A DNA stretch of 64,000 nucleotides from Lentibacillus populi (GCA_014642895.1 BMJD01000005.1:93843-157842), one strand, 5' to 3'. Numbered from the stretch's first letter, positions 9,313 through 21,632 are shown. The notes: generated by a model not told the origin, from the sequence alone. Translations and numbers: made by a program.

Positions 9313-10227
9313 ATGAACCAAACGGATAAGAAACTTGGAATTATCTATACTGCTTTTGCCTATTTGCTCTGGGGATTCCTGCCAATTTACTGGAAGCTGG
9401 TCGACAATGTTCCTGCTGGCGTCATTCTTGCCCATCGAATTGTTTGGTCATTTGTTTTTATGATTGCGGTCATTCTCTCTGTTCGCAAATGGCCCGGATT
9501 TATTCAGGAATGTAAAGCAATTTTTAAGGATAAAAAGAAATTGTTCGGTATCACGACTGCATCGATCGTGATTAGTATCAATTGGCTTACCTATATTTGG
9601 GCTGTCAACAACGGCCATGTCATTCAGGCAAGTCTGGGGTATTATATTAATCCGCTAATCAGTATTTTGCTGGGAATTATTATCTTAAAAGAACGATTAA
9701 CACGAAGACAGCTATTGTCATTTCTCGTTGCAGCCATCGGGGTCATTAATCTTGCTGTCAGCTATGGAGTATTCCCATGGATCTCCTTATTGCTGGCGAT
9801 TAGCTTCGGACTGTATGGGTTATTGAAAAAAACTGTTGATATCGGTGCAATGTTCGGTTTGGCAATTGAAACGATGATCGTAACCCCGATTGCCCTTATT
9901 TATTTGATCGCGATACCGAATCATGTGTTAACGATGGATAGTCTTTTCACCAGTACTTCGCTCCTGTTGATTGGTGCCGGAGTTGCAACAGCTGTTCCGC
10001 TATTGTTATTTGCAAGCGGCGCAAAACAAATTCCGTTATCAATGGTTGGCTTTCTGCAATACATTGCCCCAACCATTATGCTGCTATTGGGTGTGTTTCT
10101 TTATCATGAAACATTTTCACGTGCCCATCTCGTATCGTTTTCGCTAATTTGGATTGCACTAATTATTTATATGAGCTCTGCACAGCGGCGCCCGTTAAAA
10201 CGCGTGGAGAAACGAATGTCTAGTTGA
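9313..10227 (+). CDS. rarD: RarD, EamA-family membrane transporter
   Basis: The 304-residue protein has ten hydrophobic segments in two EamA repeats. The opening GIIYTAFAYLLWGFLPIYWK and the block NWLTYIWAVNNGHVIQASLG are diagnostic of RarD, a drug/metabolite-superfamily transporter first named for chloramphenicol sensitivity. The substrate is unknown. The start ATG has GAGAGGG upstream. The gene is followed directly by a tandem repeat array. Confidence 0.93.
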   Translation: MNQTDKKLGIIYTAFAYLLWGFLPIYWKLVDNVPAGVILAHRIVWSFVFMIAVILSVRKWPGFIQECKAIFKDKKKLFGITTASIVISINWLTYIWAVNNGHVIQASLGYYINPLISILLGIIILKERLTRRQLLSFLVAAIGVINLAVSYGVFPWISLLLAISFGLYGLLKKTVDIGAMFGLAIETMIVTPIALIYLIAIPNHVLTMDSLFTSTSLLLIGAGVATAVPLLLFASGAKQIPLSMVGFLQYIAPTIMLLLGVFLYHETFSRAHLVSFSLIWIALIIYMSSAQRRPLKRVEKRMSS

Positions 10228-10280
10228 GGAAGGTCAGCGGATCGTTCTTGGCAGTGGATGGACGGAGCATCGCGCACCGG

Positions 10281-10541
10281 CTGATGTTTCTGCTCTCCGG
10301 TTGATGTTCCGGCCCTCCCGCTGATGTTTCCGCTCTCAGGCCGATGTTTCTGCCCTCCCGCTGATGTTTCCCGCCCTCCCGCTGATATTTCTGCTCTCCG
10401 GTTGATGTTTCTGCTCTCCCGCTGATGTTCCTGCCCTCCGGTTGATGCTTCCGCCCTCCCGCTGATATTTCTGCTTTCCGGCTGATGTTTCCAGGCTCCG
10501 GCTGATATTTTTGCTTTCCGGCTGATGTTTCTCCCCCAAGT
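10281..10541. repeat. Tandem array of 20-bp GATGTT repeats (about 13 units)
   Basis: About thirteen units follow head to tail with consensus CTGATGTTTCTGCTCTCCGG. Units vary at a few positions and one is 21 bp. Because 20 is not a multiple of three, open frames across the array in different registers give unrelated Arg/Gly/Ser-rich peptides, which argues against coding. There are no unique spacers, so it is not a CRISPR array. The same unit recurs at 41058-41332. Confidence 0.9.
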
Positions 10542-10591
10542 CCCTGCATTCTTGCAATCCCGTACCCTAAAAAAATAATTTAAAAAAACAG

Positions 10592-10621
10592 TTGACTTAT
10601 ACACAAAGTCAGGTATATAAT
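10592..10621 (+). promoter_or_regulatory. SigA-type promoter of the metY-hom transcript
   Basis: TTGACT (10592-10597) and a perfect TATAAT (10616-10621) are separated by 18 bp. They lie 31 bp upstream of the first stem of the S-box riboswitch, which is the expected place for its promoter. Confidence 0.8.
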
Positions 10622-10652
10622 TCTTGTTAAATTAAATTTTCCAAACTTTAAT

Positions 10653-10770
10653 CTCTTATCAAGAGTGGTGGAGGGAATAGGCCCTGTGAAGCCCGGCAAC
10701 CATCAGACTGGACATCAGATCTGAAAGGTGCTACATCCTACAGGTCAATTACGATCTGGAAGATAAGAGG
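10653..10770 (+). promoter_or_regulatory. SAM-I (S-box) riboswitch
   Basis: The region begins CTCTTATCAAGAGTGGTGGA, continues with GGGAATAGGCCCTGTGAAGCCCGGCAACC in two conserved blocks, then AAAGGTGCTACATCC, and closes with GAAGATAAGAG, which pairs with the first stem. These are the conserved elements of the SAM-I aptamer. It precedes metY-hom, so high SAM should end transcription at the following terminator. This fits the established control of methionine synthesis in Bacillales. Confidence 0.96.
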
Positions 10771-10787
10771 AGGAACGTTGATGATAC

Positions 10788-10820
10788 GCCCTCTTCTTAA
10801 GGAAGGGGGCTTTTTATTTT
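10788..10820 (+). terminator. Terminator of the S-box riboswitch
   Basis: A GC-rich hairpin (GCCCTCTTC with GGAAGGGGGC) is followed by TTTTTATTTT. It stands 17 bp after the S-box aptamer and before metY, as expected for the riboswitch off-state. Confidence 0.88.
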
Positions 10821-10870
10821 CCCCTCTCTCTATCCTTATTTGACCGAAGCTTTCGACTATTAAAAGAGAC

Positions 10871-12656
<1,786 letters not shown>

Positions 12657-12688
12657 GGGTGATAAAGCACAAGGGAGGTATTCCGATT

Positions 12689-13690
12689 ATGAAGACACTG
12701 TCCGTAGCAATACTTGGTTTTGGAACGGTTGGAAGCGGGGTTTATGAAACGATCCAGAGACATCAAAACCGCTTGCAAAAAATAACCGGTTTTCCGATTT
12801 CTGTATCAGCTATTTTGGTAGAACACCCGGAAAAGCATCAAAATAAAGCCGGTGATGCGATAATTACGGCGGATATCGATAAGATTGCATCAAATCCGGC
12901 CATTGATGTTGTTTTTGAAGCAATTGTCGGGCGGGAACCAGCTTTTACCTACCTGAAACACTGCATAGAAAAAGGAAAACATATCATTACGGCGAATAAA
13001 GAAATGTTCGCTTTTCATGGAAAAGAATTAACAGAACTTGCCGCCCGAAATCAGGTAACGATTGGATTTGAAGCAACAACAGCCGGAGGAATTCCGATTA
13101 TTCAAACCGTCAAAAGGCTGTTAAATGTGAATCAAATTGACAAGTTGCAAGCAATCCTTAATGGTACTTCAAATTATATATTGACGAAAATGAGGGAAGA
13201 GAAGGCAACTTTTTCCCACGCATTAAAAGAAGCACAGCAACTGGGCTATGCAGAGGCTGACCCAACGAATGATATTGAGGGCTACGATGCTTTTTATAAG
13301 CTGATGATTTTAAGTGAGCTTATTTTTGCCAAACAGCCGGTATGGAAGAAGGTTAGACGAACTGGCATTACAGGAATCACACCAGAAATGCACATAGAAG
13401 AGGCGCATGCTAATAGACGTATTAAACATATTGCAGAAATTACCTTTACGAATGATACTATTTCGGCAAGCATAGAGCCTGTAGCCGTCCCGGAAACCCA
13501 TCCATTATATGCAATCGACGGTGTCAGCAATGCCATTCATCTGCAAGCGGATATTCTCGGCCCATTAACACTGGTTGGCCCTGGCGCGGGTTCTCTCCCG
13601 ACAGCCAGTGCCATGATCGAGGATTTTTGCCACATATGGGGACATCCGGAAGTGCCAGCATCGCCGGTGGCTGCATTAGCTTTTCCGTAG
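12689..13690 (+). CDS. hom: Homoserine dehydrogenase, short form without ACT domain
   Basis: The 333-residue enzyme reduces aspartate semialdehyde to homoserine with NAD(P)H, feeding methionine and threonine synthesis. It shows the N-terminal dinucleotide-binding GFGTVGSGV, the catalytic-domain blocks TANKEMFAFHG and EATTAGGIPIIQT, and LNGTSNYILTKM. It stops where longer homologues (about 430 residues) continue into a regulatory ACT domain. An upstream in-frame start exists, but GGGAGG sits correctly for the ATG at 12689. It lies 32 bp after metY and under the same S-box riboswitch. The stop codon is only two bases from a dispersed repeat, so truncation by insertion cannot be excluded. Confidence 0.9.
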   Translation: MKTLSVAILGFGTVGSGVYETIQRHQNRLQKITGFPISVSAILVEHPEKHQNKAGDAIITADIDKIASNPAIDVVFEAIVGREPAFTYLKHCIEKGKHIITANKEMFAFHGKELTELAARNQVTIGFEATTAGGIPIIQTVKRLLNVNQIDKLQAILNGTSNYILTKMREEKATFSHALKEAQQLGYAEADPTNDIEGYDAFYKLMILSELIFAKQPVWKKVRRTGITGITPEMHIEEAHANRRIKHIAEITFTNDTISASIEPVAVPETHPLYAIDGVSNAIHLQADILGPLTLVGPGAGSLPTASAMIEDFCHIWGHPEVPASPVAALAFP

Positions 13691-13692
13691 AA

Positions 13693-13852
13693 TTTTATCA
13701 CGTATTAATGGGCTTTAATACCTCCGTCCTTAGCGTGAGTAAACCAAAAACGAAGAAGGTGGGGAGGAAAACCGTCACGTCCGAATACCTTCGCCTGCAC
13801 TAGCACGTCCTGTGCGTCGGAATCCCCCCACTGAATGAAGTTTCACTTTACC
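13693..13852 (+). repeat. Dispersed element of the TTTATCACG/TTTCACTTTA family, copy 1
   Basis: The sequence from TTTTATCACGTATTAATGGGC to TGAATGAAGTTTCACTTTA matches, with gaps, the complement of 22583-22771, including GTGAGTAAACCAAAA and CACGTCCTG in the same order. A fragment also occurs at 25852-25905. It begins two bases after the hom stop codon. No gene is visible in it. Confidence 0.8.
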
Positions 13853-13854
13853 AT

Positions 13855-13890
13855 GGGCTGTCCCCATTCATCAATGGACAGCCTCCTTCT
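13855..13890 (+). terminator. Terminator downstream of hom
   Basis: The stem GGCTGTCC/GGACAGCC with a 12-base loop is followed by TCCTTCTCTTTCC. The tail is only moderately T-rich, so efficiency is uncertain. Confidence 0.55.
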
Positions 13891-14075
13891 CTTTCCACGA
13901 CAATTTCTCAATTTCATTACAAATTTATAACAAAAAAAATGAACGAATAAAACATGATATACTTGCCAATGAAAACGGGTATACATATACTATTGGAACA
14001 ACAGTTATATTTTTATAGATAGATAAATTCCCTGCACAGGACAACAAGAATTTTTTCCATATAGGTGTGATGGAC

Positions 14076-14972
14076 ATGAGGCGAAAAATGGCATTTATTT
14101 TGATTATAATACTAGTTTTTACTGGCATTGGAGTTTTTTTCATTTTTACCAGTTCGGATACAGAAGTACAGGAGACCTTTAAAAGCGTGCCATCTGTGCA
14201 AGAAGCAACCGATGATAACAACAAGACGGGCGAGCCAAAACAGGAACAGGAGAAAAGGGAAGAATCTGAAAATGATGATGCTAAAACACATGTTAAAACG
14301 TTCGTGGAGGATGCGGTACAAAGCACAATTGATTACTTTACAAACAAGGAAGCACACATTGTCGCAATTGGGGATTCTTTAACACAAGGAGTCGGTGATT
14401 CGTCTGGAGAAGGCGGTTATGTCGGAATCCTCGACAATACGATAAATAAAAGAACGCATCTGGCAGAGTTTGAGAATTACGGTAAGCGTGGGAATCGATC
14501 CGACCAGTTGCTTAAGCGTCTTGGCAATCCGCAAATTGTCCAATCCATTAAAGAATCCGATATTGTCATCATCACAATTGGGGCAAATGACATCATGAAA
14601 GTACTCAAGGAAAATTTCACTAGTTTATCTTACAATGACTTTGCCAAGGAACGCGATGATTATAAAAACCGGTTAACCAAAATTTTTGATAAAATAAACG
14701 AATTAAACCCAAAAACCAAAATTTACCTGATCGGTTTTTATAACCCGTTTGAAAAGTATTTCCCGGAGATAAAAGAACTCGGTATTATTGTTAAGGACTG
14801 GAATACGATCGGAAAAAATGTCACAAGTGGGTATGAAAATGCTGCATTTATACCGACAATAGATTTATTAGCAGATACTAATGTTGATTTATATGCCGAG
14901 GATAATTTCCATCCAAACACCCTTGGCTATCAGCGCATCGCCAAGCGGGTATTGGAATATTTGACAGAGTAA
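14076..14972 (+). CDS. ypmR: SGNH/GDSL-family lipase-like protein
   Basis: The 298-residue product has an N-terminal membrane anchor or signal segment (FILIIILVFTGIGVFFIF), a charged Glu/Lys-rich linker to about residue 85, and an SGNH hydrolase domain. Block I is IGDSLTQGVGD, block III is GANDI and block V is DNFHPN with the catalytic Asp and His. This matches YpmR of Bacillus, an extracellular esterase-like protein of unknown substrate. Start choice is uncertain: GTG at 14067 and ATG at 14070 are in frame, but AGGTG is best placed for the ATG at 14076. ypmS follows, as in related genomes. Confidence 0.88.
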   Translation: MRRKMAFILIIILVFTGIGVFFIFTSSDTEVQETFKSVPSVQEATDDNNKTGEPKQEQEKREESENDDAKTHVKTFVEDAVQSTIDYFTNKEAHIVAIGDSLTQGVGDSSGEGGYVGILDNTINKRTHLAEFENYGKRGNRSDQLLKRLGNPQIVQSIKESDIVIITIGANDIMKVLKENFTSLSYNDFAKERDDYKNRLTKIFDKINELNPKTKIYLIGFYNPFEKYFPEIKELGIIVKDWNTIGKNVTSGYENAAFIPTIDLLADTNVDLYAEDNFHPNTLGYQRIAKRVLEYLTE

Positions 14973-15027
14973 AGGAATGGTAACCAATACTTCTTGATTA
15001 CTATCTGGATAAAGGGGGGAAGGTAGT

Positions 15028-15666
15028 ATGTCAGAACCAAGGAAAAGCAGGCAATCACGAAATAAGTGGAAGCGATTATTTTATGGCTTGCTTTCCCTTA
15101 ATGTGCTCATTGTTATCATGCTGATTCTATTTATTTTTTGGCCTGTTTCCGATACAGCCGTTCCAGAACCGGACAGCAAAAATGCACAAGAAGGCTCTGA
15201 ATTTATCGTACGTACAACGAAACAGAACCTAAACGATTTAGTCAATGCTTATATTGATAAACTATTAAACGATTCCAAGCATCATTACCGGGTTTCACTT
15301 GAAGATGATGTCCATTTAATTGGTGAGCTGCCGGTATTTTCGACAACTGTGCCATTATCCGTTCATCTCGAACCAATTGTCCAGGATGATGGGAATGTCG
15401 TTCTCAAGCAGAAATCGATTTCTGTCGGATTGCTGGAACTGCCAAATCGGAAAATAATGGAATACATGAAAAAGTATTTGCCAATGCCTGACTGGGTAAC
15501 CATTGACCCAAAGAATGAGGAAATTTATGTAGCTGTAAAGGACATGGAAATCAAAAGTAATTTCCAGGTAAGTATTGATCGGTTTGATTTGGAAGCAAAT
15601 GACATAGCGTTTAAGATTGAAATCCCTTATGAGACATTAGGGATTGAGTTAGCAAAACTTTACTAG
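15028..15666 (+). CDS. ypmS: YpmS family membrane-anchored protein
   Basis: This 212-residue protein has one N-terminal membrane segment (LLSLNVLIVIMLILFIFWP) and an extracytoplasmic domain like the uncharacterised YpmS/DUF2140 family, with the closing IPYETLGIELAKLY typical of it. A GGGGGG ribosome binding site lies seven bases before the ATG. It follows ypmR by 55 bp on the same strand, and a terminator follows. Function is unknown; conserved linkage to ypmR suggests a shared envelope role (inference). Confidence 0.87.
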   Translation: MSEPRKSRQSRNKWKRLFYGLLSLNVLIVIMLILFIFWPVSDTAVPEPDSKNAQEGSEFIVRTTKQNLNDLVNAYIDKLLNDSKHHYRVSLEDDVHLIGELPVFSTTVPLSVHLEPIVQDDGNVVLKQKSISVGLLELPNRKIMEYMKKYLPMPDWVTIDPKNEEIYVAVKDMEIKSNFQVSIDRFDLEANDIAFKIEIPYETLGIELAKLY

Positions 15667-15674
15667 CACTTGTT

Positions 15675-15714
15675 AAAAGACGGGACTTTTCAAAAATCCC
15701 CGTCTTTCCTTTTG
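15675..15714. terminator. Bidirectional terminator
   Basis: The stem AAAGACGGGA/TCCCCGTCTTT (nearly perfect, 11-base loop) is followed by TCCTTTTGTT. It separates the converging ypmS and WYL regulator genes. Confidence 0.85.
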
Positions 15715-15720
15715 TTCTCC

Positions 15721-16704
15721 TTAATCTTCGTATACATCCTGCATCTGCCTGATTTTATCCTTCACCCTTTCCACAAGATAATCCGGTGATAACACTTTTG
15801 CTTGATGCCCCCATGTAAGTATCCAGTTAAGCAACCCATCCGATAATTTTGCTTTCGTTGTCAGGACAAAATAGTCTTCATCAATCTGCTTAATATCTGC
15901 CTCATGCCCGAAGCGATCCAATACGACATTTACCAGATTCATATGAAAACGAACCTTGATCCATATTTCATCACCGGCAAACATATGAAAGCTTTGATTC
16001 ACATAATCATTCAGCTGAAAATCCTTTTTCGTAAAGGTTTGTTCGGTTATGGAGATGTTGCGGATACGGTCAAGTCGGTAATGGCGGATTTCATCTGTTT
16101 CCTGAAACAAACCAATTAAGTAGTAATAATCGTTTTGCCAGATTAAGGCATATGGTGCAACATGATAAATGGCACCGTCACGATGATAAACAAACTCCTT
16201 GTTGACATTGAACTTGCCATATTGATATGTAAGTACTTTTCTCTCAGCAATTGCCCGATGAACACAATCGATATTAAGCTTGACTAACTCATAATTCGTA
16301 TTGGCTGATTGACTGAATAAAATCGGCTCAGGCAATGTTTTGGCAGTATGCTTGCTTGTCAGTTGTTTCACTTTGTTAATTAATTGTTTTTTTTCATTCG
16401 TTGTGATAAAGCGGGCAGATAGCACTGCATCAATGATTAACCGCAATTGATAGGTTTCGAACAGTCGCGCCTGATGACTGAAAAATGTTTTGCCAAACTT
16501 GCCGGTATTACGGACAATTTCAAAGTCCATATCATCAAGCGTTTGCAAATCACGTTTAATCGTACGGCTATCATAGGTAGCATCATTCATGATCTCCTTT
16601 AACCGCTCCTGTAGTTCATCGATTCCAAGCTCATGAAAATCATCGGTCTCATTAAATAAAATTTCCTTAATTTTAAGTAAGCGATAATTGCTTGTCCGCT
16701 CCAT
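15721..16704 (-). CDS. WYL-domain transcriptional regulator
   Basis: The 327-residue protein has an N-terminal winged-helix region (residues about 5-65, with ATYDSRTIKRDLQTLDDM as recognition part) and a C-terminal WYL ligand-binding domain (about 140-235) containing VAPYALIWQNDYYYLIG and RHYRLDRIRNI. Such proteins are DNA-binding regulators that sense nucleic acids or nucleotides in several systems. No defence or repair gene lies next to it, and the target is unknown. The start ATG at 16704 is preceded by AAAAGGAGG. Confidence 0.88.
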   Translation of the reverse strand: MERTSNYRLLKIKEILFNETDDFHELGIDELQERLKEIMNDATYDSRTIKRDLQTLDDMDFEIVRNTGKFGKTFFSHQARLFETYQLRLIIDAVLSARFITTNEKKQLINKVKQLTSKHTAKTLPEPILFSQSANTNYELVKLNIDCVHRAIAERKVLTYQYGKFNVNKEFVYHRDGAIYHVAPYALIWQNDYYYLIGLFQETDEIRHYRLDRIRNISITEQTFTKKDFQLNDYVNQSFHMFAGDEIWIKVRFHMNLVNVVLDRFGHEADIKQIDEDYFVLTTKAKLSDGLLNWILTWGHQAKVLSPDYLVERVKDKIRQMQDVYED

Positions 16705-16943
16705 TTTGTTTACCTCCTTTTAATTGTTAAAAAAAGCTGCCAGATTAATCCTGAAGGTTAAGTCGGCCGATATCGATCAGTAGACACAAGTAAGGCGTCT
16801 GAGGTTGACCGCTAATCATTTGGCTATATTTTTAAAGATAAGAAAGGATATAAATTCAAGTTCTATTCTGCTCGCAATAGGATCCCTAAACAGCTCCCAC
16901 ATCCTCTATAAAAAAGGAACCATCGACAAATGTGAATGGCTCC

Positions 16944-17573
16944 CTACCTGATGACAAACTGTTTAACTTTCTCTGATAATGTATAAATAAATGATTGCTT
17001 TGATAATGTTTGTTCGCCTTTTACCAATTTGTGCTCGGCTTGCTTCATACACTGCTGATAATCTCCAAGCCGCCCCCGGTAAATCAGGTTTAGCCCTATA
17101 TGATTACGGATGTCTGCCGGTGTGACGAAACAAGGCGGTTTTTTAACATCAAATGATTCTGTTTCCCGTAAAACCGTCGCAACAAATTGAGAGCAAAACA
17201 AGGCGTGTTCCCGTTCAATCTCAATTCGGAGTAAAACCCCGATCAGACCAAGAAAATTATACTTATAGTCATGCTTTCGTGCTTCAATTTCTTTGATTTT
17301 TCGAAGCACTTTTTCACAATCCGCCTCGGATAAACGATACGAATAGATGGCACAGGCTGACTCTTTCAGAAAGTCACTGCGTATATCTTCTCTGACAAAT
17401 CCGCCGATAAATGGATTTCTAGGCCTTTTTCTTCCAAAGCTGTAAACCTCCTTTAGCTCATGGTCAAAAGCTATGGAAACATGGTTCAAGGATTGCTTTG
17501 TACAATAATTGATTGCCTTGGCTAAGTATGTGCCCGTGTCAGTAAAGAGGAAATAGATCGTTTTCTCCCCCAT
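16944..17573 (-). CDS. Permuted papain-fold (NlpC/P60-like) protein
   Basis: The 209-residue protein has no signal peptide. The segment LNHVSIAFD near residue 30 supplies a histidine and HALFCSQFVATVLRE near residue 125 supplies a cysteine. This His-before-Cys order is that of circularly permuted papain-like amidases (YiiX/YebB type). The arrangement NFLGLIGVLLRI between them also recurs in such proteins. GGAGGGG precedes the ATG at 17573. Substrate is unknown: wall peptide or lipid hydrolysis are both possible. No operon partner is seen. Confidence 0.65.
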   Translation of the reverse strand: MGEKTIYFLFTDTGTYLAKAINYCTKQSLNHVSIAFDHELKEVYSFGRKRPRNPFIGGFVREDIRSDFLKESACAIYSYRLSEADCEKVLRKIKEIEARKHDYKYNFLGLIGVLLRIEIEREHALFCSQFVATVLRETESFDVKKPPCFVTPADIRNHIGLNLIYRGRLGDYQQCMKQAEHKLVKGEQTLSKQSFIYTLSEKVKQFVIR

Positions 17574-17892
17574 AATGTCCCCTCCATTAAGCTTCCTAGG
17601 GTATAATGACTGTATATGCTAATCACAAAACAAAAATCACGTTGCTTCATTGTTACATATTTTCCTGTAAAAATATAGTCCTTTCATAAAAAAATTAATG
17701 AAAATAAACACTACCTAAAACTTTACCGAAAAAGCCGAAAATATACAAGCTGATTTTTGCTATTTTGTGAATGTTTTCCTGATTAGGTTTACAATTTACA
17801 TTGCTTTTTCTATTATATGCACATTTAAGATTGACGAAACCCTGTAAATCCCTTAAGCTAGCCATGATTACTTTTTTTTACTTTAAGTGCGT

Positions 17893-17933
17893 GTTCAAAA
17901 AGTCGCCGCTTATCATTTGGTGACTTTTTGAAC
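17893..17933. repeat. Minimal GTTCAAAAAGTC inverted repeat
   Basis: GTTCAAAAAGTCGCC and GGTGACTTTTTGAAC form a 15-bp inverted repeat with one mismatch around an 11-bp centre. The ends are identical to those at 10871-10909 and 37398-37682. Confidence 0.75.
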
Positions 17934-17977
17934 ATCCTCTTTAAGAAAGTTTACGTTTTTATAATATTAAAGTATAA

Positions 17978-19663
<1,686 letters not shown>

Positions 19664-19666
19664 TGG

Positions 19667-19700
19667 AAATGCCTCCTTGATTGAGAGGCATTTTTTATTT
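19667..19700 (+). terminator. Terminator after ykpA
   Basis: AAATGCCTC and GAGGCATTT pair around an ATTGA-type loop and run into TTTTTATTTATT on the plus strand, directly after the ykpA stop. Confidence 0.85.
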
Positions 19701-19757
19701 ATTGCATATTCCGGGCTAGACTATATGAAAGATGTTGAGGGACGTATTTGGTGTTTC

Positions 19758-19965
19758 GGGTTTTACTGCCGACGTTGCTGAGCGTTTTACTGTTGATGTT
19801 CTGCTTTTTGCTATCGATGTTGCGCGTTTTACTGTTGATGTTCTGCTTTTTGCTATCGATGTTGCGCGTTCTACTGTTGATGTTCTGCTTTTTGCTATCG
19901 ATGTTGCGCGTTCTACTGTTGATGTTCTGCTTTTTGCTATCGATGTTGCGCGTTCTACTGTTGAT
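19758..19965. repeat. Tandem 42-bp (2 x 21) GATGTT repeat array
   Basis: About four and a half copies of a 42-bp unit are nearly identical. Each unit is two diverged 21-bp halves, one with ACTGTTGATGTTCTGC and one with CTATCGATGTTGCGCG. Open frames cross the array on both strands because 42 is a multiple of three, but none has a start signal or recognisable product. Confidence 0.88.
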
Positions 19966-20108
19966 GCTTCGTACTCTCCCCCTGATATTCCATGGGCATT
20001 TTGATATTATCGGCAAATAGATCATGAAAAGTTCCTATATTAATAAAGGAATTTCATCTTTTTTGTCGAATATCTTACAATATCAACCACTAGGAGGAGG
20101 ATTTTTAT

Positions 20109-21137
20109 TTGTTTACGGTAAAGTATAGAACAAAACCATACGTTATTTTATGCTATGAGGCATTGTTTCGGAATTTGAAAGAAGGTTACCGGACACACCG
20201 AAAGCTCACAGAAGACTTTAATCGATTTAATGCCGGGTATCGCGGTGAAAAAGATGTAGATTATAACTTATCGCTTTTTCCCCATAAAAACTTCTACATT
20301 TTCCACAACATTCGCCTGAAAATCCACAATAAGAATTTTCAAATTGATACACTGATCGTTTCCAAAACATTCTTATGCATTGTAGAAATTAAAAATCTCG
20401 CTGGTACAATTGAATACGATCCGGAGTTGCATCAGTTAGTTCAGATTAATGGTGGAAAAATCACCGCATTTCAGGATCCTGTTTTACAGGCAGAGACACA
20501 AAAAATGCATTTAAAAGCATGGCTGCAGCAATTTAACATGTCTATCCCAATCGAAACATTAGTCGTAAGCAGTAACCCATCAACGATAATTAAAATCCAA
20601 CAGGACGATCCCGTTATTTATCGAAAATTGATACGGAAGGAAAGTTTACATTTACATTTAAAAGCATTAACAGACAATTACACTGAAACTGTGCTAAGCA
20701 ATATTCAAATAAAAAATTTAAATAATGCCATATTAAGTGGGGATATACCACATCACCCCAACTTAATAAAACAATATAATATTCAAAAGAAGCACCTTAT
20801 TGATGGAATTGTTTGTCCCTCATGCTGGCAGACAGCAGTCGAACGCATAAACAAGAAGTGGACTTGCCGAAGCTGTACTGCAGAGATTAAATTGTTGCAT
20901 GAGCGTATTATTTTGGATTATTTCCTACTTTTTAATAATACAATCACCAACCGGCAATGCCGTGAACTACTAAAAATTGATTCACCAAGTGTAATGTATT
21001 ATCTACTGAAGTCAATGAAACTCCACTATGTTGGGAAAAATAGTGCAAGAAAATATCTCGCCCCAAGTATTGAAAATTATCCACAAAACTCCGATTACCC
21101 GGGTAAGCATAAGTCTGTGTTTCAACTATTTGATTAA
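20109..21137 (+). CDS. NERD domain protein with zinc ribbon
   Basis: The 342-residue protein has an N-terminal NERD (nuclease-related) domain, about residues 45-150, with GEKDVDYNLS, the core IDTLIVSKTFLCIVEIKN (Asp and Glu-x-Lys of the nuclease fold) and a C-terminal zinc ribbon from about residue 237 (CPSCW and CRSC). The NERD family is thought to process DNA, but its role in Bacillaceae is not established. The start is TTG with AGGAGGAGG eight bases upstream. It is flanked by GATGTT arrays on both sides. Confidence 0.85.
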   Translation: MFTVKYRTKPYVILCYEALFRNLKEGYRTHRKLTEDFNRFNAGYRGEKDVDYNLSLFPHKNFYIFHNIRLKIHNKNFQIDTLIVSKTFLCIVEIKNLAGTIEYDPELHQLVQINGGKITAFQDPVLQAETQKMHLKAWLQQFNMSIPIETLVVSSNPSTIIKIQQDDPVIYRKLIRKESLHLHLKALTDNYTETVLSNIQIKNLNNAILSGDIPHHPNLIKQYNIQKKHLIDGIVCPSCWQTAVERINKKWTCRSCTAEIKLLHERIILDYFLLFNNTITNRQCRELLKIDSPSVMYYLLKSMKLHYVGKNSARKYLAPSIENYPQNSDYPGKHKSVFQLFD

Positions 21138-21209
21138 TATTACATTAGCTGCTGGACTGTTGAGTGACACAAGCAGAAAATGATCTAACTTTTTTGAAAT
21201 TTGATAGAT

Positions 21210-21256
21210 GAGAATCCATTTTGATCAATCTTTATTCAAAATGGATTCTTTATATT
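21210..21256 (+). terminator. Terminator after the NERD gene
   Basis: AGAATCCATTTTGA and TCAAAATGGATTCT form a perfect 14-bp stem with an 11-base loop, followed by TTATATT. It ends transcription before the repeat array. Confidence 0.8.
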
Positions 21257-21329
21257 AATCTTAATCAAAGCTTCCATTCTGATTGTTTTCCGTATTAATC
21301 TGCGAAAGCCCCGACTGACTTTGCATTCT

Positions 21330-21535
21330 TCTCTATCGATGCTCACCTTTCCACTGTTGATGTTGCTCTCTTCTCTGTCGATGCTCACCTTTCCACTGTT
21401 GATGTTGCTCTCTTCCCTGTCGATGCTCACCTTTCCACTGTTGATGTTGCTCTCTTCTCTGTCGATGCTCACCTTTCCACTGTTGATGTTGCTCTCTTCC
21501 CTGTCGATGCTCACCATTTCACTGTTGATGCTCCG
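21330..21535. repeat. Tandem 42-bp (2 x 21) GATGTT/GATGCT repeat array
   Basis: Nearly five copies of a 42-bp unit alternate CTGTCGATGCTCACCTTTCC and CTGTTGATGTTGCTCTCTTC halves. It lies between converging genes (NERD protein and tdh). The core is the same as in the 19758 array, but the flanking bases of the unit differ. Confidence 0.88.
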
Positions 21536-21632
21536 GTCAAAACCTCCGCATTCTTAGCTCAATCCTCCACACCCCCAACAATCTCCCTCCTATAAAAAGG
21601 CCCTCTCTCAAAAGAAAAGGCCTCTCCATCAT

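Noticed and set aside
10281..10541. CRISPR array
   Set aside because: Units of 20 bp are contiguous without unique spacers, and no cas gene is present. The same holds for the other arrays.
10167..10604. Minus-strand frames coding Arg/Ser/Gly-rich repeat proteins
   Set aside because: They are open only because the DNA repeat lacks stops. No ribosome binding site exists and all three registers give similar repeats. The same reasoning removes frames over 19732-20025, 21236-21557 and 40923-41395.
15721..16704. WYL regulator as marker of a defence island
   Set aside because: Neighbours are housekeeping genes (ypmRS and a papain-fold protein); no defence genes are present.
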